Source: Rhodocytophaga rosea
GTDB lineage: Bacteria > Bacteroidota > Bacteroidia > Cytophagales > 172606-1
Direction of reading: 5' to 3'
Length of the DNA stretch: 64,000 nt
NCBI RefSeq assembly: GCF_010119975.1
Contig: NZ_CP048222.1
Coordinates: forward strand, 3,800,501-3,864,500
The position numbers were made by a program, and so were the translations under genes. This document shows positions 46,699 through 57,270 of this stretch, piece after piece. The notes beneath the pieces are model-generated. The model saw nothing but the letters and a program-made list of their open reading frames with translations, searched no databases and was not told where the DNA came from. Numbering within the stretch: the stretch's first letter is position 1; each line of letters begins with the position of its first letter.

Positions 46699-47236
46699 AA
46701 TGCCTTATGAAACACTCATAATAATGGAAAGTTGATTATTTATTCATTAATACTGACCAACATATAAATTATCTTAATAATATCGAATCAGTGATAAATT
46801 AAAGGGAATAATTTAAAATTTGCCTTATATATAGTAACATTCATTTGTATCTGAAAAAGTGAATAGCTTAATAAAACCCGCTTTTTATTGCATATGATAG
46901 AATAGATACTAAAAACGTGTTTCCTGCTTTTCGATTGCACTGCAAGTTTAATTAATAGAATAATAATAAATGATTCATTATCAGATTTTTGTGCTGAAAT
47001 TTAATCTCAAATTATTGTAATTCGTTTTTGCAATTAGAATTATTTATTAAAAGATTTTTTGTTGCCTCACTAAACTTATCAAAAAGTTATCTCTATAAAT
47101 TGTGTGTAAGTCATAATTTAATATTACACCAAGAAGCTATACTGTTTTTCCGCTTTCTCCCACTTACAGTATTAAAGAACGAAACTTATACCTCAATTGA
47201 AGTATATGTAAACTCCGTTCACAAAATATTAAAGCT
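46699..47236. other. 538-bp AT-rich intergenic region before the large T9SS protein gene
   Basis: No conserved gene is visible. A 95-codon plus-strand frame at 47028-47315 overlaps the start of the next gene and has no family features, so I reject it. The region probably contains the promoter and leader of the 2345-residue protein gene; I found no clear terminator or consensus element. Confidence 0.4.
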
Positions 47237-50200
47237 ATGGGCGAAACTTTACTACCTGAAAAAGATATTAGAAGAAGCACTTTTTGCTATTCTAATTCAT
47301 ATGATCCTGCATTAGAGAATCTAAAAAAAATATACCGTAAAAGTTTATGGATTTTCAGCCTTCTTTTTATAGGCGCAAATGCCTGGGGGCAAACATTTAC
47401 CGGAACTGGAAATTGGAGTGATGCCGCCAGATGGGGAGGGGCTGTACCAGCATCAGGAGCTAGTGTTACTATTAATGGTGATTGCTCTATAGATATAAAT
47501 CCAACAGTTGGAAATATTACGATCAATGCCGGTGCTACACTTACGGCTAATACTTCAACTATTATTTTAAATGGCAATTGGACGAACAATGGAACATTTA
47601 CAGCCGGAACAAGTACTGTGAATTTGCAAGGAACGATTGGTTCGGACGTGAATTTTATAGGCGCTACTACATTTTATAACCTACATGCCTCTGGTGCCAT
47701 CAAAAATAATTTAACCATCTTTCCTGGGGCATCCATAAGTGTAACTAATAGTAATAATATTAACCTGACAGGTTCGCTCAATATAATTGGTGCGCTCACA
47801 GCAAATAATGGGACAATCAATATTGGGGGAAATGTGAGTATAGCGAATGCAGGATCTTCGTTTAATGCTGGCAATAGTTCAGTAAGTGTGGGAGGGACAT
47901 CATTCTCAAACTCAGGTACCTTTACAGCAGGCACCTCTACTATTACATTTACTAGCGGAAGCACAGCCACAGTAAATGGTACAAATGCCAATACAACTGT
48001 TTTCAATAATGTTACAATTAACAAAGTAGGCGGTACGTTTGATGCACCAACTACTTTTACTATTAATGGCAATCTGATAAATACAGAGGGTACTTTCAAT
48101 GCTGACACCGGAATAACCATAAGTGGTAATATAGCTATCAATGGAGGTACCTTTAATGCAAATACTTCCCTTATCCAGGTGGGAGGTGCTTTTACTGACG
48201 GTGCTTCAGCTACTTTTAATTCAGGTACATCTACTATACGTTTTACAGGTGCCACTTCTGGCGTACAGATTTATGGGTCTCCTGCTGAACCGTTTTATAA
48301 TGTAGAAGTTGAAAAAAACAACGCAAATATTCAACTGGCTACCTCCCTGGTAATTTCAGGAAATCTTATTGTTAATTCCCTTCCGGCATACCCTGCCACC
48401 ATTTATAATATATTGTTCAGCTTTCCGGGCGTTTCGTTAGATGTACAAGGAGATCTTCAGGTAAACTCTGGTGGTATTAATTTATCCCTTCAAGACAATA
48501 CCTATCTTACTGTAAATGGAGCTACTACTGTTAGTGGAGGTAAAATATTCATAGCCCGTTCTACAGCAAATTCAGAGTTGAAATTAAATGGAGGACTGAC
48601 TCTTTCAGCAGGGAGTATTGAGGTAGGTACTACTTTGCTAACCACACAATCCAAATTCAGTGTTACAGGTAATACGCTTATTTCAGATGACGGTTTTTTA
48701 CTGGCCAATGCAAGTACAGTAGAGTTTTTTGGTGATATTATGCTGGCTGCTCCAGGTGCTTCCTCTAAATTCACTCCTTTTGGAACCAATGTTATTATTA
48801 CCGGGAATTGGGAGAGTGATAGTGATGGCTATTTTACAGGAGCTACTTCTACTGTAACTTTTACCGGCAATAGCAATACGTCTATTCTAGGTGTAAATCG
48901 ATTTGCCAATGTTACTATTCTGAAAGATGATGGTTTCACAGTTACTAACGAAAGTGACTTAATCATTGACAGAGATTTATTAGTACAATCAGGAGCATTA
49001 ATCCTGAAAAATATTCCCGGCGATGATATGATCTTAAATGGTAATTTAACGATTGCCAATAATGCCTCTTTAGACATATCAGATGCTATATCTAATCCTG
49101 GCAATAGAATCAGAATCAGGATATCTGGTAATCTTACCGATTTAAATGACCAGGAGCCTAATATAAGTCCAAGAAGAGGTTTATATGTAGGATTAAATCC
49201 GGCAAATCCGATGGGTGTCAGAGGATGTTCGTCAGGAGGTTATTCTACTCCACCTGTTCAATTACTACCAACTATCTTTTTCAGAGGAGGAAATTTACAA
49301 ATTATTACGGGTAGAGTAAAGCTGCGTACGTATTGTGGAGGTATTTATACAAATGAAGATCCTGGTATTGCTCTGCCTAATGTGCTGGTTGGTAAATCAG
49401 GCAATGTAGTTCAACTGAATACCAATACTAATGCACGTATTCATGGAGATCTTACAATTGATGGAGGAGAATTCTTTTTGAATTCTCGTGCTTTGTTTTA
49501 TGGAGATGATGAAAATGATGAGATATTAATCAATACAGGAGGTATCTTTCATGCCAATGCCAGTTCACGTATATTTATGAATACCGGTACTACGGACAGA
49601 GGTACATTTTTAAAAGTGGATGGTGGCGCCCTAAAATTGATTGGTACAAGTACAAACCCAATTGTTATTACCCGTGAAGGTACTCCTGGGCAATATTACA
49701 GAATGGCTGCCTACAGAGGTACTGTAGAAGCTGCTTATACTACAATCAGTTATCAGGGAACTACAAATAGTGGATTTGCTGCTGATCCTATCTCAGCAAC
49801 AGCTCATACAAATAATAGCAATGGAGGATTTAAGATATATAGTGAAGCTATTATTGACCCAAATAACTTAGGATATAACTTTAGTTATTGTACATTAGGT
49901 GCTAATGCAGCCAATAATACTACTTCACTTACTATTAATACCGGCCAAACACTCAATATAACTGGTACAACTTTTAATACTTCAGGTAGTGGTGGTTTCA
50001 ACTGTGTAAATAATAATGATCCTAACAGTGCTGATCCATTGCGCACTGGTATTATTACATTCATCGCTTCTAGGGGTGAATTAGGAGGCGTGAATGGAGA
50101 GGCTTATGATGGTGGATTGAATGATACAGATGGTGTTATTTGGGAGACTTTTACAAAAATATACTGGGTAGGAAATACCTACGATGGCCGTGCTAATGCA

Positions 50201-53200
50201 GCTGCGACAGCATGGAATGATCCTTTGAACTGGTCATTGTCTCCTTCTTCTCCCAGGGTAAATCCGGACAATGTATATCCTGGACAGTATCCTGCTCCCG
50301 CAACTTTAGGTGGTGTGGCAGCGCCTGTAGATTCATTGCAGCAATTTGAAGTTTTCATTTGTGCATCTGCTAAAACTTCTCCTGTGGTTACTGGTAACTA
50401 TGTTATTCAAGGCACATTAGTCAACAATTCGGTAGGCCGTAATGATCTGTTTGACTTAAGTCCGGTGATTGGTGCGAATAGAGGAAAACGTCTGGATTTG
50501 AATAGCTTTACACTTGAAGTATGGGGTGATTTTGTAAATAACTCAAGAGATGCTGCCGGAGGTAATATTACCGGGGGTATTCTGGATGTAAACCCTGGTG
50601 GTACCATCCAGTTTAAAGCCAATTTTGCAAGCTTTCATGATAATTCAGTAATTCAAGTAGGTTCAGGGTTTGCCTTGTATGCACTTGGAGGCGCTCCTTT
50701 GCAGGAGATTAAAATTAAAGCTAATGATTTGTATGAATTTACTATTAATAAACCTGAAGGAAGGGTTGTAGTACAAGGGTTCGGTAATGACAGACTGGAT
50801 ATTTTAGGCAATCTGAATATTCTTTCCGGAGGTATGGAAATGTTAACCAATACACCGATGAGGGTAGATGGTAATTTTAATATTTCTGGTGGCTTCTTTA
50901 CCTTTAATGGCAGTAGTACTATAATCAGAGGTAACTGGAATAATACTGGTGGTACCATTAATACAGGTGCAGGTACAGTTAACTTCTATCCTGCTTCTAC
51001 AGATTCTGATCTCTCTTCAGCAGCGGTTGATAATTTCTTTGTAAGAAGCAACGGACAGGCATTTAATGTGGTAAATTTCGGAATTGTTAGTGATGCAAGA
51101 GGCTCATCAACTCCACTCGTTCCTGCTTCTCCGGCACAAACTAAATATATTCTAGTAGATGATTTTGTTTCAGGCGGATTAACTACCATTGCTGCCAGAG
51201 GCCGAATAGCTGGTTCAGGAGTAAATGATTACAATGATAACCCAATTGTAGATGCTAATAACCCAGCGCAACCCAGAGTTATTGAGACAGCACCTAACAT
51301 TACTGTAAAAGTAAAAGGCTTAAGGGTACGTGAGAATGGTGTATTTACGATTGCACCTGGTGCATCTGTGTTTATTAGTAATAACACTGATTACTTTGCC
51401 ATTACCAGTATCAATCCTTTTAATCCATTCTCAGTTACTGATAATCTGATTGGTGTACGCGTAGAAGGAGCAGCTAATGGTTTCCCTAATGGTATTTTAA
51501 ATGTAATTGGTACATCCGGAAGTTATGCAAAAATAAGCCGTAATGATATTTCTGGTGATTATAAATTCAAAGTAAATGGTACGATTAGCGCCAGATACTA
51601 CTTTATAGAGTGGATGGATGCAGAGGGTGTTAATCTTACAGGTCCTACTTCTAAAGCAGCAAGCCCTGGTACAAAAAATGGGGGCGCAGCAAGTGCGCCT
51701 GCCGATTGTGCTGATGCTAGTGGTTGTAATAACCCATATGTTGCCAGTTTCAGTAATGGGGTACTTACCAATGGTTCTACAGCTGCAAATGCTGTATACA
51801 TTCAGTATACGAATAATGCCGATGTGTTTGGTAACGCATTGCAAGGTAACCTGCCTGATACAGTGTTTAATGCCAGTTTTAGTAAAGCATTAGGTGTGAA
51901 TGGGGTAAACATACGCCGAACGAGCAATGTGTGCGCAGCAGCTCCAGGTGGTATCCTTTGGTTTAAAGATGCAACTGGGGTACTGGCTGGTGAGAACTTT
52001 GATAATGATGGTTCAGCTTGCCCGGATGACAATATTGGTTTATATCTGCCAGGACAAATCCGTTGGAGACAACCTGTAATTAAAGTTTGGGACGGTGGAA
52101 TGCCAGATGGGGGCGATCCAACTTTAGATGTGGTTATGCGTAGAGATACAGCCACAAACTGGCATACAGCAGCTAACTGGAATCCGGATGGTGTACCTAC
52201 CAGTATTGATAATGTGGTTTTAGACCGGTCATTATTGAATGCTGATTATGTAGTAGAAATATATGATGGAAATGCAGAAGTGAAAGATTTAGATATCAGA
52301 AATGATGCATCTCTTACAGCATATACGCCTGCTGCTGCTTCTACAGGCTTGACGTTAGTTGTTGATGGAGGAATTTCTTTAAAAGTGAATGGAAACTTTA
52401 CAGTTGACGTACCTACTGGGCAGGAGAGTTTAGGTCAGTTAAAAATGATTTCTTCAAGTGAGATGATCATAGGGGGTAACTGGGATAATGGCGGACAATT
52501 CTTCAGTGGCAATAATTCCGTAGTCAGATTTGGTGCAGGATTTTCAGGTAGCCGGGTAATTAACAATGTGGAAGCTCCAGCTCCTGCCTCTCCTAACGAA
52601 ATTACTCCTTCTTCAAGGCCATATAATACCTTTTATAATGTAATTCTGGAAACCGGAACTACAGAAATTGTAAGTCATCTATTAATTAAGAATGACCTGA
52701 ATGTATCTATTGGAGCAGTTCTGGATGCTAATGCCGGATCTTTCCCTATTACCATTGAAGGAAACTGGACGAATGCCGGACGGTTTAATCCACAGAGAGG
52801 TTTGGTAACTTTCGCTGGTAACAAACAGCAGACTATGATACAGTCGACAGCTATTGCTGAGAATTTCTACGATCTGAAAATTGAAAAGCGTGGCAATAAG
52901 TTGATCGTAAGCGATAGTGTAGTTTTCCAGAGTAAAGCTACCGTAGCCAACCTGTTAAACTTGCAGAATGGCCGTTTCAAAACCAAAGAAACCAATGAGC
53001 TGATTATGCTGATTGATAATATCATTCGCAGGCCAGGTGCATCTGCTACTACTGCTCACGTAAAAGGTCCATTAGGTCATTTGTATAGTGGTAATGGTAT
53101 AAGCAGCAGAAGCTTTTACCTGGGCGACAAACGATATCCGGGTGTAGCTAAATTAAATATAGCACTAACTAATCCAAGCCCTAATGCCGCTACTGTTTTC

Positions 53201-54274
53201 ACAATGGAACAAATTGATAAAGATCCTGATCCGGCTGCCGGACCAACACCAGTAGGAGACGATAGAGACTTGCCAGATCCTTTCAATTATCTGTCAAAGA
53301 GCCGTTATTGGAAAGTAAAAAATATCCAGTTCCCTCCATCAGGCACAAATGCTGAATTGGCTTCAGGAGCAGTTGAACTACCTTTTGCTCCGGATGACGA
53401 AAGAATAGATACCACTTCAAACAATAGCTGGGTAAATGTAGATCAAACCTTAACAGCAGTATTGGCACAAGTATTACAGGCAAGCATTGTACAGGACTCA
53501 ACAGACTATGCTGGTGTCGCTCCGATAAGTGCAATCAGAGGTACAGCCGCTAAGGGTGATTACTGGTCAGATTTAGGTGGTGTGTTGAATGTAAATGAAG
53601 ATGCTAATGATCCGGACAATACCGGGGTGAATCCAACTATGTTATCACAGACCTTTACCAAATTAGGAAATGGAGACTTTACTTTTGCTTTCAACTTTAC
53701 ACCCTTACCTGTAGAATTATTGAATTTTGAAGCTAAAAAAGAAACCAGAGGTACGCAATTGAAATGGGTAACTGCCCGAGAACTGTTGACCAGTCATTTT
53801 ATAGTCCAAAGAAGTAATACAGGCGATCTCTTCACTGCTATTGGCGAAGTAAAGGCGAAAGGTACAAGTTCACTACCAGCATCCTATTCTTTTATAGATA
53901 CAGAAGCAGCTAGTAAAACGGTATATTACCGCTTGCAGATTGTAGATGTAAACGGAGAGGTATCTTACTCAAAAATTATAGCGGTAAGCCATGATAATGT
54001 AAAAGCAGAACTTTCACTGGTTACTTATCCTAATCCCTTTAACGGACGTAGTTTCTTCCTGCAACTGGCTGGTGAGACAAGTAGTAGTTCAGAAAATGAA
54101 TGCACATTTGAAATTTATGATATGTTGGGTAAAGTAGTGCATACTGGTACAAATAAAATAATAAATGCGCAGGCCTTAGAAGTAATTATAGATCAAGCCC
54201 TTCCGCAAGGTATCTATATATTACACGTAACTTCTTTTGGTAAAAATTATCAGAAAAAGCTGATTGTGAAGTAA
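47237..54274 (+). CDS. 2,345-residue T9SS-exported modular protein
   Basis: The largest gene here. ATG 47237 is the only plausible start; it gives a 30-residue extension ahead of the signal-type segment KSLWIFSLLFIGANAWGQ (about 35-52). Three modules begin with a tryptophan motif: NWSDAARWGG (59), WNDPLNWSLS (993) and NWHTAANWNPDGVPTSIDNV (about 1641). Between them are repeats of type GNWxNxGxFxxGxSTVxFxG at about residues 113, 523, 1233, 1748 and 1843, often followed by a FYNV strand and a gnL-type strand. This looks like a long repetitive beta-solenoid. The end holds LPVELLNFEAKK, an FN3-like domain (about 2157-2250), and a C-terminal T9SS type A sorting domain (from about 2265, YPNPFNGRSFFLQL, to KKLIVK). 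Predicted to be secreted or cell-surface anchored; probably an adhesin or polymer-binding protein. Its own terminator follows. Confidence 0.88.
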   Translation: MGETLLPEKDIRRSTFCYSNSYDPALENLKKIYRKSLWIFSLLFIGANAWGQTFTGTGNWSDAARWGGAVPASGASVTINGDCSIDINPTVGNITINAGATLTANTSTIILNGNWTNNGTFTAGTSTVNLQGTIGSDVNFIGATTFYNLHASGAIKNNLTIFPGASISVTNSNNINLTGSLNIIGALTANNGTINIGGNVSIANAGSSFNAGNSSVSVGGTSFSNSGTFTAGTSTITFTSGSTATVNGTNANTTVFNNVTINKVGGTFDAPTTFTINGNLINTEGTFNADTGITISGNIAINGGTFNANTSLIQVGGAFTDGASATFNSGTSTIRFTGATSGVQIYGSPAEPFYNVEVEKNNANIQLATSLVISGNLIVNSLPAYPATIYNILFSFPGVSLDVQGDLQVNSGGINLSLQDNTYLTVNGATTVSGGKIFIARSTANSELKLNGGLTLSAGSIEVGTTLLTTQSKFSVTGNTLISDDGFLLANASTVEFFGDIMLAAPGASSKFTPFGTNVIITGNWESDSDGYFTGATSTVTFTGNSNTSILGVNRFANVTILKDDGFTVTNESDLIIDRDLLVQSGALILKNIPGDDMILNGNLTIANNASLDISDAISNPGNRIRIRISGNLTDLNDQEPNISPRRGLYVGLNPANPMGVRGCSSGGYSTPPVQLLPTIFFRGGNLQIITGRVKLRTYCGGIYTNEDPGIALPNVLVGKSGNVVQLNTNTNARIHGDLTIDGGEFFLNSRALFYGDDENDEILINTGGIFHANASSRIFMNTGTTDRGTFLKVDGGALKLIGTSTNPIVITREGTPGQYYRMAAYRGTVEAAYTTISYQGTTNSGFAADPISATAHTNNSNGGFKIYSEAIIDPNNLGYNFSYCTLGANAANNTTSLTINTGQTLNITGTTFNTSGSGGFNCVNNNDPNSADPLRTGIITFIASRGELGGVNGEAYDGGLNDTDGVIWETFTKIYWVGNTYDGRANAAATAWNDPLNWSLSPSSPRVNPDNVYPGQYPAPATLGGVAAPVDSLQQFEVFICASAKTSPVVTGNYVIQGTLVNNSVGRNDLFDLSPVIGANRGKRLDLNSFTLEVWGDFVNNSRDAAGGNITGGILDVNPGGTIQFKANFASFHDNSVIQVGSGFALYALGGAPLQEIKIKANDLYEFTINKPEGRVVVQGFGNDRLDILGNLNILSGGMEMLTNTPMRVDGNFNISGGFFTFNGSSTIIRGNWNNTGGTINTGAGTVNFYPASTDSDLSSAAVDNFFVRSNGQAFNVVNFGIVSDARGSSTPLVPASPAQTKYILVDDFVSGGLTTIAARGRIAGSGVNDYNDNPIVDANNPAQPRVIETAPNITVKVKGLRVRENGVFTIAPGASVFISNNTDYFAITSINPFNPFSVTDNLIGVRVEGAANGFPNGILNVIGTSGSYAKISRNDISGDYKFKVNGTISARYYFIEWMDAEGVNLTGPTSKAASPGTKNGGAASAPADCADASGCNNPYVASFSNGVLTNGSTAANAVYIQYTNNADVFGNALQGNLPDTVFNASFSKALGVNGVNIRRTSNVCAAAPGGILWFKDATGVLAGENFDNDGSACPDDNIGLYLPGQIRWRQPVIKVWDGGMPDGGDPTLDVVMRRDTATNWHTAANWNPDGVPTSIDNVVLDRSLLNADYVVEIYDGNAEVKDLDIRNDASLTAYTPAAASTGLTLVVDGGISLKVNGNFTVDVPTGQESLGQLKMISSSEMIIGGNWDNGGQFFSGNNSVVRFGAGFSGSRVINNVEAPAPASPNEITPSSRPYNTFYNVILETGTTEIVSHLLIKNDLNVSIGAVLDANAGSFPITIEGNWTNAGRFNPQRGLVTFAGNKQQTMIQSTAIAENFYDLKIEKRGNKLIVSDSVVFQSKATVANLLNLQNGRFKTKETNELIMLIDNIIRRPGASATTAHVKGPLGHLYSGNGISSRSFYLGDKRYPGVAKLNIALTNPSPNAATVFTMEQIDKDPDPAAGPTPVGDDRDLPDPFNYLSKSRYWKVKNIQFPPSGTNAELASGAVELPFAPDDERIDTTSNNSWVNVDQTLTAVLAQVLQASIVQDSTDYAGVAPISAIRGTAAKGDYWSDLGGVLNVNEDANDPDNTGVNPTMLSQTFTKLGNGDFTFAFNFTPLPVELLNFEAKKETRGTQLKWVTARELLTSHFIVQRSNTGDLFTAIGEVKAKGTSSLPASYSFIDTEAASKTVYYRLQIVDVNGEVSYSKIIAVSHDNVKAELSLVTYPNPFNGRSFFLQLAGETSSSSENECTFEIYDMLGKVVHTGTNKIINAQALEVIIDQALPQGIYILHVTSFGKNYQKKLIVK

Positions 54275-54345
54275 AAATAAGTTATACATGCATAAAATTA
54301 CACTGTAAAAACGAATTAGCAGAATAAATTAACTTAATTATTTGT

Positions 54346-54385
54346 AGAAAGCCATTATATCGTACATATAATGGCTTTCTTATTT
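54346..54385 (+). terminator. Rho-independent terminator after the 2345-residue protein gene
   Basis: AGAAAGCCATTATAT (54346-54360) pairs perfectly with ATATAATGGCTTTCT (54366-54380) around loop CGTAC, followed by T-rich sequence. It suggests the two T9SS protein genes have separate transcripts. Confidence 0.9.
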
Positions 54386-54470
54386 TATTTTTTTTCTTTC
54401 AAAGCATAGATAAATAAAATATATTTATCACTTCCAGTAATACCTGTACGTCAACCAAAACCAAGTAGCT

Positions 54471-57239
54471 ATGAAAATAAAAATGTTTTTTTGCCTGCTA
54501 TTATTTATCCAGATATTAATTGGAACTACAACTTCGGCACAACAGAATCTGTACTTAAGCAGCACATCGGGAGATGACAGTGGGGGTGCAAATGATTGTA
54601 CAACTGCAGGATTCCCATGTTTGACAATAGCTCATGCTTTTACACAAGCCGATCCTGATTTATCTGTAAAAGTGGTTATTAATGTTGCTTCCGGTTCTAC
54701 TTATAATGGACCTATTACAATAAATCGTTCCAATATTACTTTACGTGGAGCATTTGAGAATACTAAACCTGTAGGTGGCAACCGAGATGACAAGTCTATA
54801 GAAAGTGTATTTCAATTTGCAGCCAATAGCATTACAATAAATAATGGAGTGAATGACATTACCATTGAGGGATTTGAATTCAGGAGTGGTATACACTCGA
54901 CTACTACTGGAATGGTTACTTTTGCAGCTGGTAGTACTAATTCAAATATTGTTCTCAGGCGTAATTCTATTGTAGGAAATTCACGGTACAGTGGAGGAAC
55001 GACCTCTAATAGCCGTGTACAGCCTTTTCTTGTGAAAGCTGTAGGTGGTAGTCTTACTAATATACAGATAGTTGAAAATCGTTTCTATGGTTACGGAAAT
55101 AGAGCTACCAATGTAATAGAAGTAAATTCAGCGGAAAGTGGTGTAATCAGGGGTAATATATTTGGGTCGGCAACTGAATATACTAATAACCTTGATGAAA
55201 CTTCAAATTATTTAGACAAAGGAATTTTGTTAAGCAGTGTAAAAAACTTTGCCATAGCTCAGAACATATTTCAGACTATAAATTTTAGCGCTATAGAATT
55301 ATTAGGAACACTGAATACCGGTGTTGCCATCAATGATGCTATTGTGCGTATAGATTCAAATGTATTCGACAGAACGAATTCAGAGCTAGGTACTTCAGGG
55401 ACATTTGGTGTAACAGAACCTACAATTGCTGCCGGTATTTTGCTTCGGCCTCATAATGATGTAAGTGATATTAATAATTTTAATGGCGATTCAGTATTAA
55501 TTCGATTTAATGATTTTGTAGATAATAATAGATATGCGATTGCTATTCCTAATGCTAATAATAACTTTACTACTAAAAGTATAAAAATATTTAGTAACCG
55601 ATTTAGTGTAAATAATTTTGGTAACTCCTATGCAGACTTATATGTAGGTACAGATACAAAAACCAATAATGGTATAATTGACGCTAATGCAAACTGGTGG
55701 GGAAATACTACTTCCCCTTTTTCTCCAATTGCATTAACTACTCCTGGTTTAGGCACTGATATTCAGGGCGCCGCAGCAAATACTGCAACAGGCATTATCC
55801 AAACATATATTTCCCTATCTTCAAATACTGATAATAATCTAGTAAGCTATGCTTTCATACCGAATAAAGTAGCAATAGGCAGAAGTACGTCTGCTCTATT
55901 AAAGGAAATATTTAATGCAATAGCTGAAGATTGGACGCTGGAACTACCTGTAAGTGATTATGAAAATGCTCCTGCTATCCCTATAGTTGTACGTTCATTT
56001 ACGTTAAACCCTCTTGATGTAACTACTGATGGTGAGTTACTCCCTGGATTCATCTTAAATGGCACCAACACTGATGGCTCTACACCTATTATCACCTTAA
56101 ACAAAAATATACAAATAGCCAATGGTGATGATTTAACCTTAACAAGAGGCAAAATCCAACTGGGAGTCTATACCATGAGAGTATTGGGTGCATCTGGTTT
56201 GCCGGAAGGAAATGCCAACAGTTATATTATTACCAATAGTACCGGCAAATTGTTACAAACCGGGATCGGTGCTAGTAAAACCGGGGAAGTAATTTTTCCA
56301 ATAGGTCCGGATAATATTTCATATACTCCAGCCAGAATTACCAATGCAGGTGTAAGTAACGATTTTTCTGTAGTTGTGAAACCTGGAATTGTAACACTTG
56401 GCAATGATGGAAATACAGTTACAGAAGATGCTGTAGATTTGGAATGGGATGTTATAAATGAAACACTTCTTGGTACGCCTAATGTTACTCTTACTTTGCA
56501 ATGGAATGGCGATCCAGTAACTGGAAATGAGCAGTTAAATTTTGATCGTTCCATAAGCTATATGGCTCATTATACTGGTGGTAAATGGGTAAATCTGGAA
56601 CTACCACCAGGGACTGCTGCTGTAGCAGGAAGTATTCCTGGAGATTCCTGGAAAAAAACAGCTTCTGGTATTACCAGTTTTTCGCCGTTTGCCATAGGAA
56701 GCCCTGGGGCGGCATTACCAGTAACACTGGTGGATTTTAAAGCAGCTTTGAAAAACAACGATGTGGAGCTTTCCTGGATCACAGCTTCTGAAAAAGAGAA
56801 TGATTATTTTTCTGTGGAACGTAGTGATGATGGAAGCACTTTTAGTGAAATAGGTAAGATAAATGGCAAAGGAACTACAGATATTTCAAACGCTTATAAT
56901 TTTACTGATGTATTTGCTACTGAAATAGGTAGGGATGTATTGTATTACCGGCTTAAGCAGGTGGATACAGATGGCAAATTTTCATATTCCAAAATCCAGG
57001 ATGTAGTATTGCAGAACTGGGCTTTGCGTCTATTCCCTAATCCTGCTGATCATATCGTAAATATTGCTTTACCAGGAAAGGTACATCTTCAGGTAATTAG
57101 TACCCAGGGACAGGTAGTTATAGAAAAGAAATTTGAATCGCTTACTCAACTAAATGTTTCTGGTTTGCCTAAAGGAATGTATATTTTCAAGCTTACCAAT
57201 GGCAGGAATATATTGTTTAGAAAAGTGAATATATACTAG
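54471..57239 (+). CDS. T9SS-exported right-handed beta-helix protein
   Basis: A 922-residue protein with a signal peptide (MKIKMFFCLLLFIQILIG...TTSAQQ). Residues 26-430 form a right-handed parallel beta-helix of the pectate-lyase-like type: YLSSTSGDDSGGANDCTT, NVASGSTYNGPITINRSNI, repeated N-rich rungs with IVLRRNSIVGN and NQNIFQ-type turns, and NANWWGNTTSPFSP, typical of such proteins. A beta-rich domain follows, then LPVTLVDFKAALK with an FN3-like region (about 749-850), and a C-terminal T9SS sorting domain (LFPNPADHIVNIALPG to FRKVNIY). No catalytic residues could be assigned, so binding or structural roles are as likely as carbohydrate cleavage. It shares the final FN3-like plus sorting arrangement with its upstream neighbour. 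Confidence 0.88.
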   Translation: MKIKMFFCLLLFIQILIGTTTSAQQNLYLSSTSGDDSGGANDCTTAGFPCLTIAHAFTQADPDLSVKVVINVASGSTYNGPITINRSNITLRGAFENTKPVGGNRDDKSIESVFQFAANSITINNGVNDITIEGFEFRSGIHSTTTGMVTFAAGSTNSNIVLRRNSIVGNSRYSGGTTSNSRVQPFLVKAVGGSLTNIQIVENRFYGYGNRATNVIEVNSAESGVIRGNIFGSATEYTNNLDETSNYLDKGILLSSVKNFAIAQNIFQTINFSAIELLGTLNTGVAINDAIVRIDSNVFDRTNSELGTSGTFGVTEPTIAAGILLRPHNDVSDINNFNGDSVLIRFNDFVDNNRYAIAIPNANNNFTTKSIKIFSNRFSVNNFGNSYADLYVGTDTKTNNGIIDANANWWGNTTSPFSPIALTTPGLGTDIQGAAANTATGIIQTYISLSSNTDNNLVSYAFIPNKVAIGRSTSALLKEIFNAIAEDWTLELPVSDYENAPAIPIVVRSFTLNPLDVTTDGELLPGFILNGTNTDGSTPIITLNKNIQIANGDDLTLTRGKIQLGVYTMRVLGASGLPEGNANSYIITNSTGKLLQTGIGASKTGEVIFPIGPDNISYTPARITNAGVSNDFSVVVKPGIVTLGNDGNTVTEDAVDLEWDVINETLLGTPNVTLTLQWNGDPVTGNEQLNFDRSISYMAHYTGGKWVNLELPPGTAAVAGSIPGDSWKKTASGITSFSPFAIGSPGAALPVTLVDFKAALKNNDVELSWITASEKENDYFSVERSDDGSTFSEIGKINGKGTTDISNAYNFTDVFATEIGRDVLYYRLKQVDTDGKFSYSKIQDVVLQNWALRLFPNPADHIVNIALPGKVHLQVISTQGQVVIEKKFESLTQLNVSGLPKGMYIFKLTNGRNILFRKVNIY

Positions 57240-57246
57240 AAAAAAA

Positions 57247-57270
57247 GCAGGTTTTGTAGCCTGCCTTTTT
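57247..57270. terminator. Terminator between the beta-helix protein gene and terC
   Basis: GCAGG (57247-57251) and CCTGC (57260-57264) form a short GC stem followed by a run of Ts, with As in front. It lies in the 31-bp gap between the two convergent genes and may serve both. Confidence 0.75.

Noticed and set aside
47028-47315. 95-codon plus-strand frame before the 2345-residue protein gene
   Set aside because: It overlaps the start of a well-supported gene, has no domain and no clear ribosome-binding site.
47560-48250. Repeated DNA in the T9SS gene as a possible CRISPR or tandem nucleotide repeat
   Set aside because: Similarity is at the protein level with diverged codons and variable spacing, not exact direct repeats with spacers.
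47674-48255. 193-codon minus-strand frame inside the large T9SS gene
   Set aside because: It is antisense to a repetitive, threonine/asparagine-rich coding region whose composition removes stops from the other strand; no family features.
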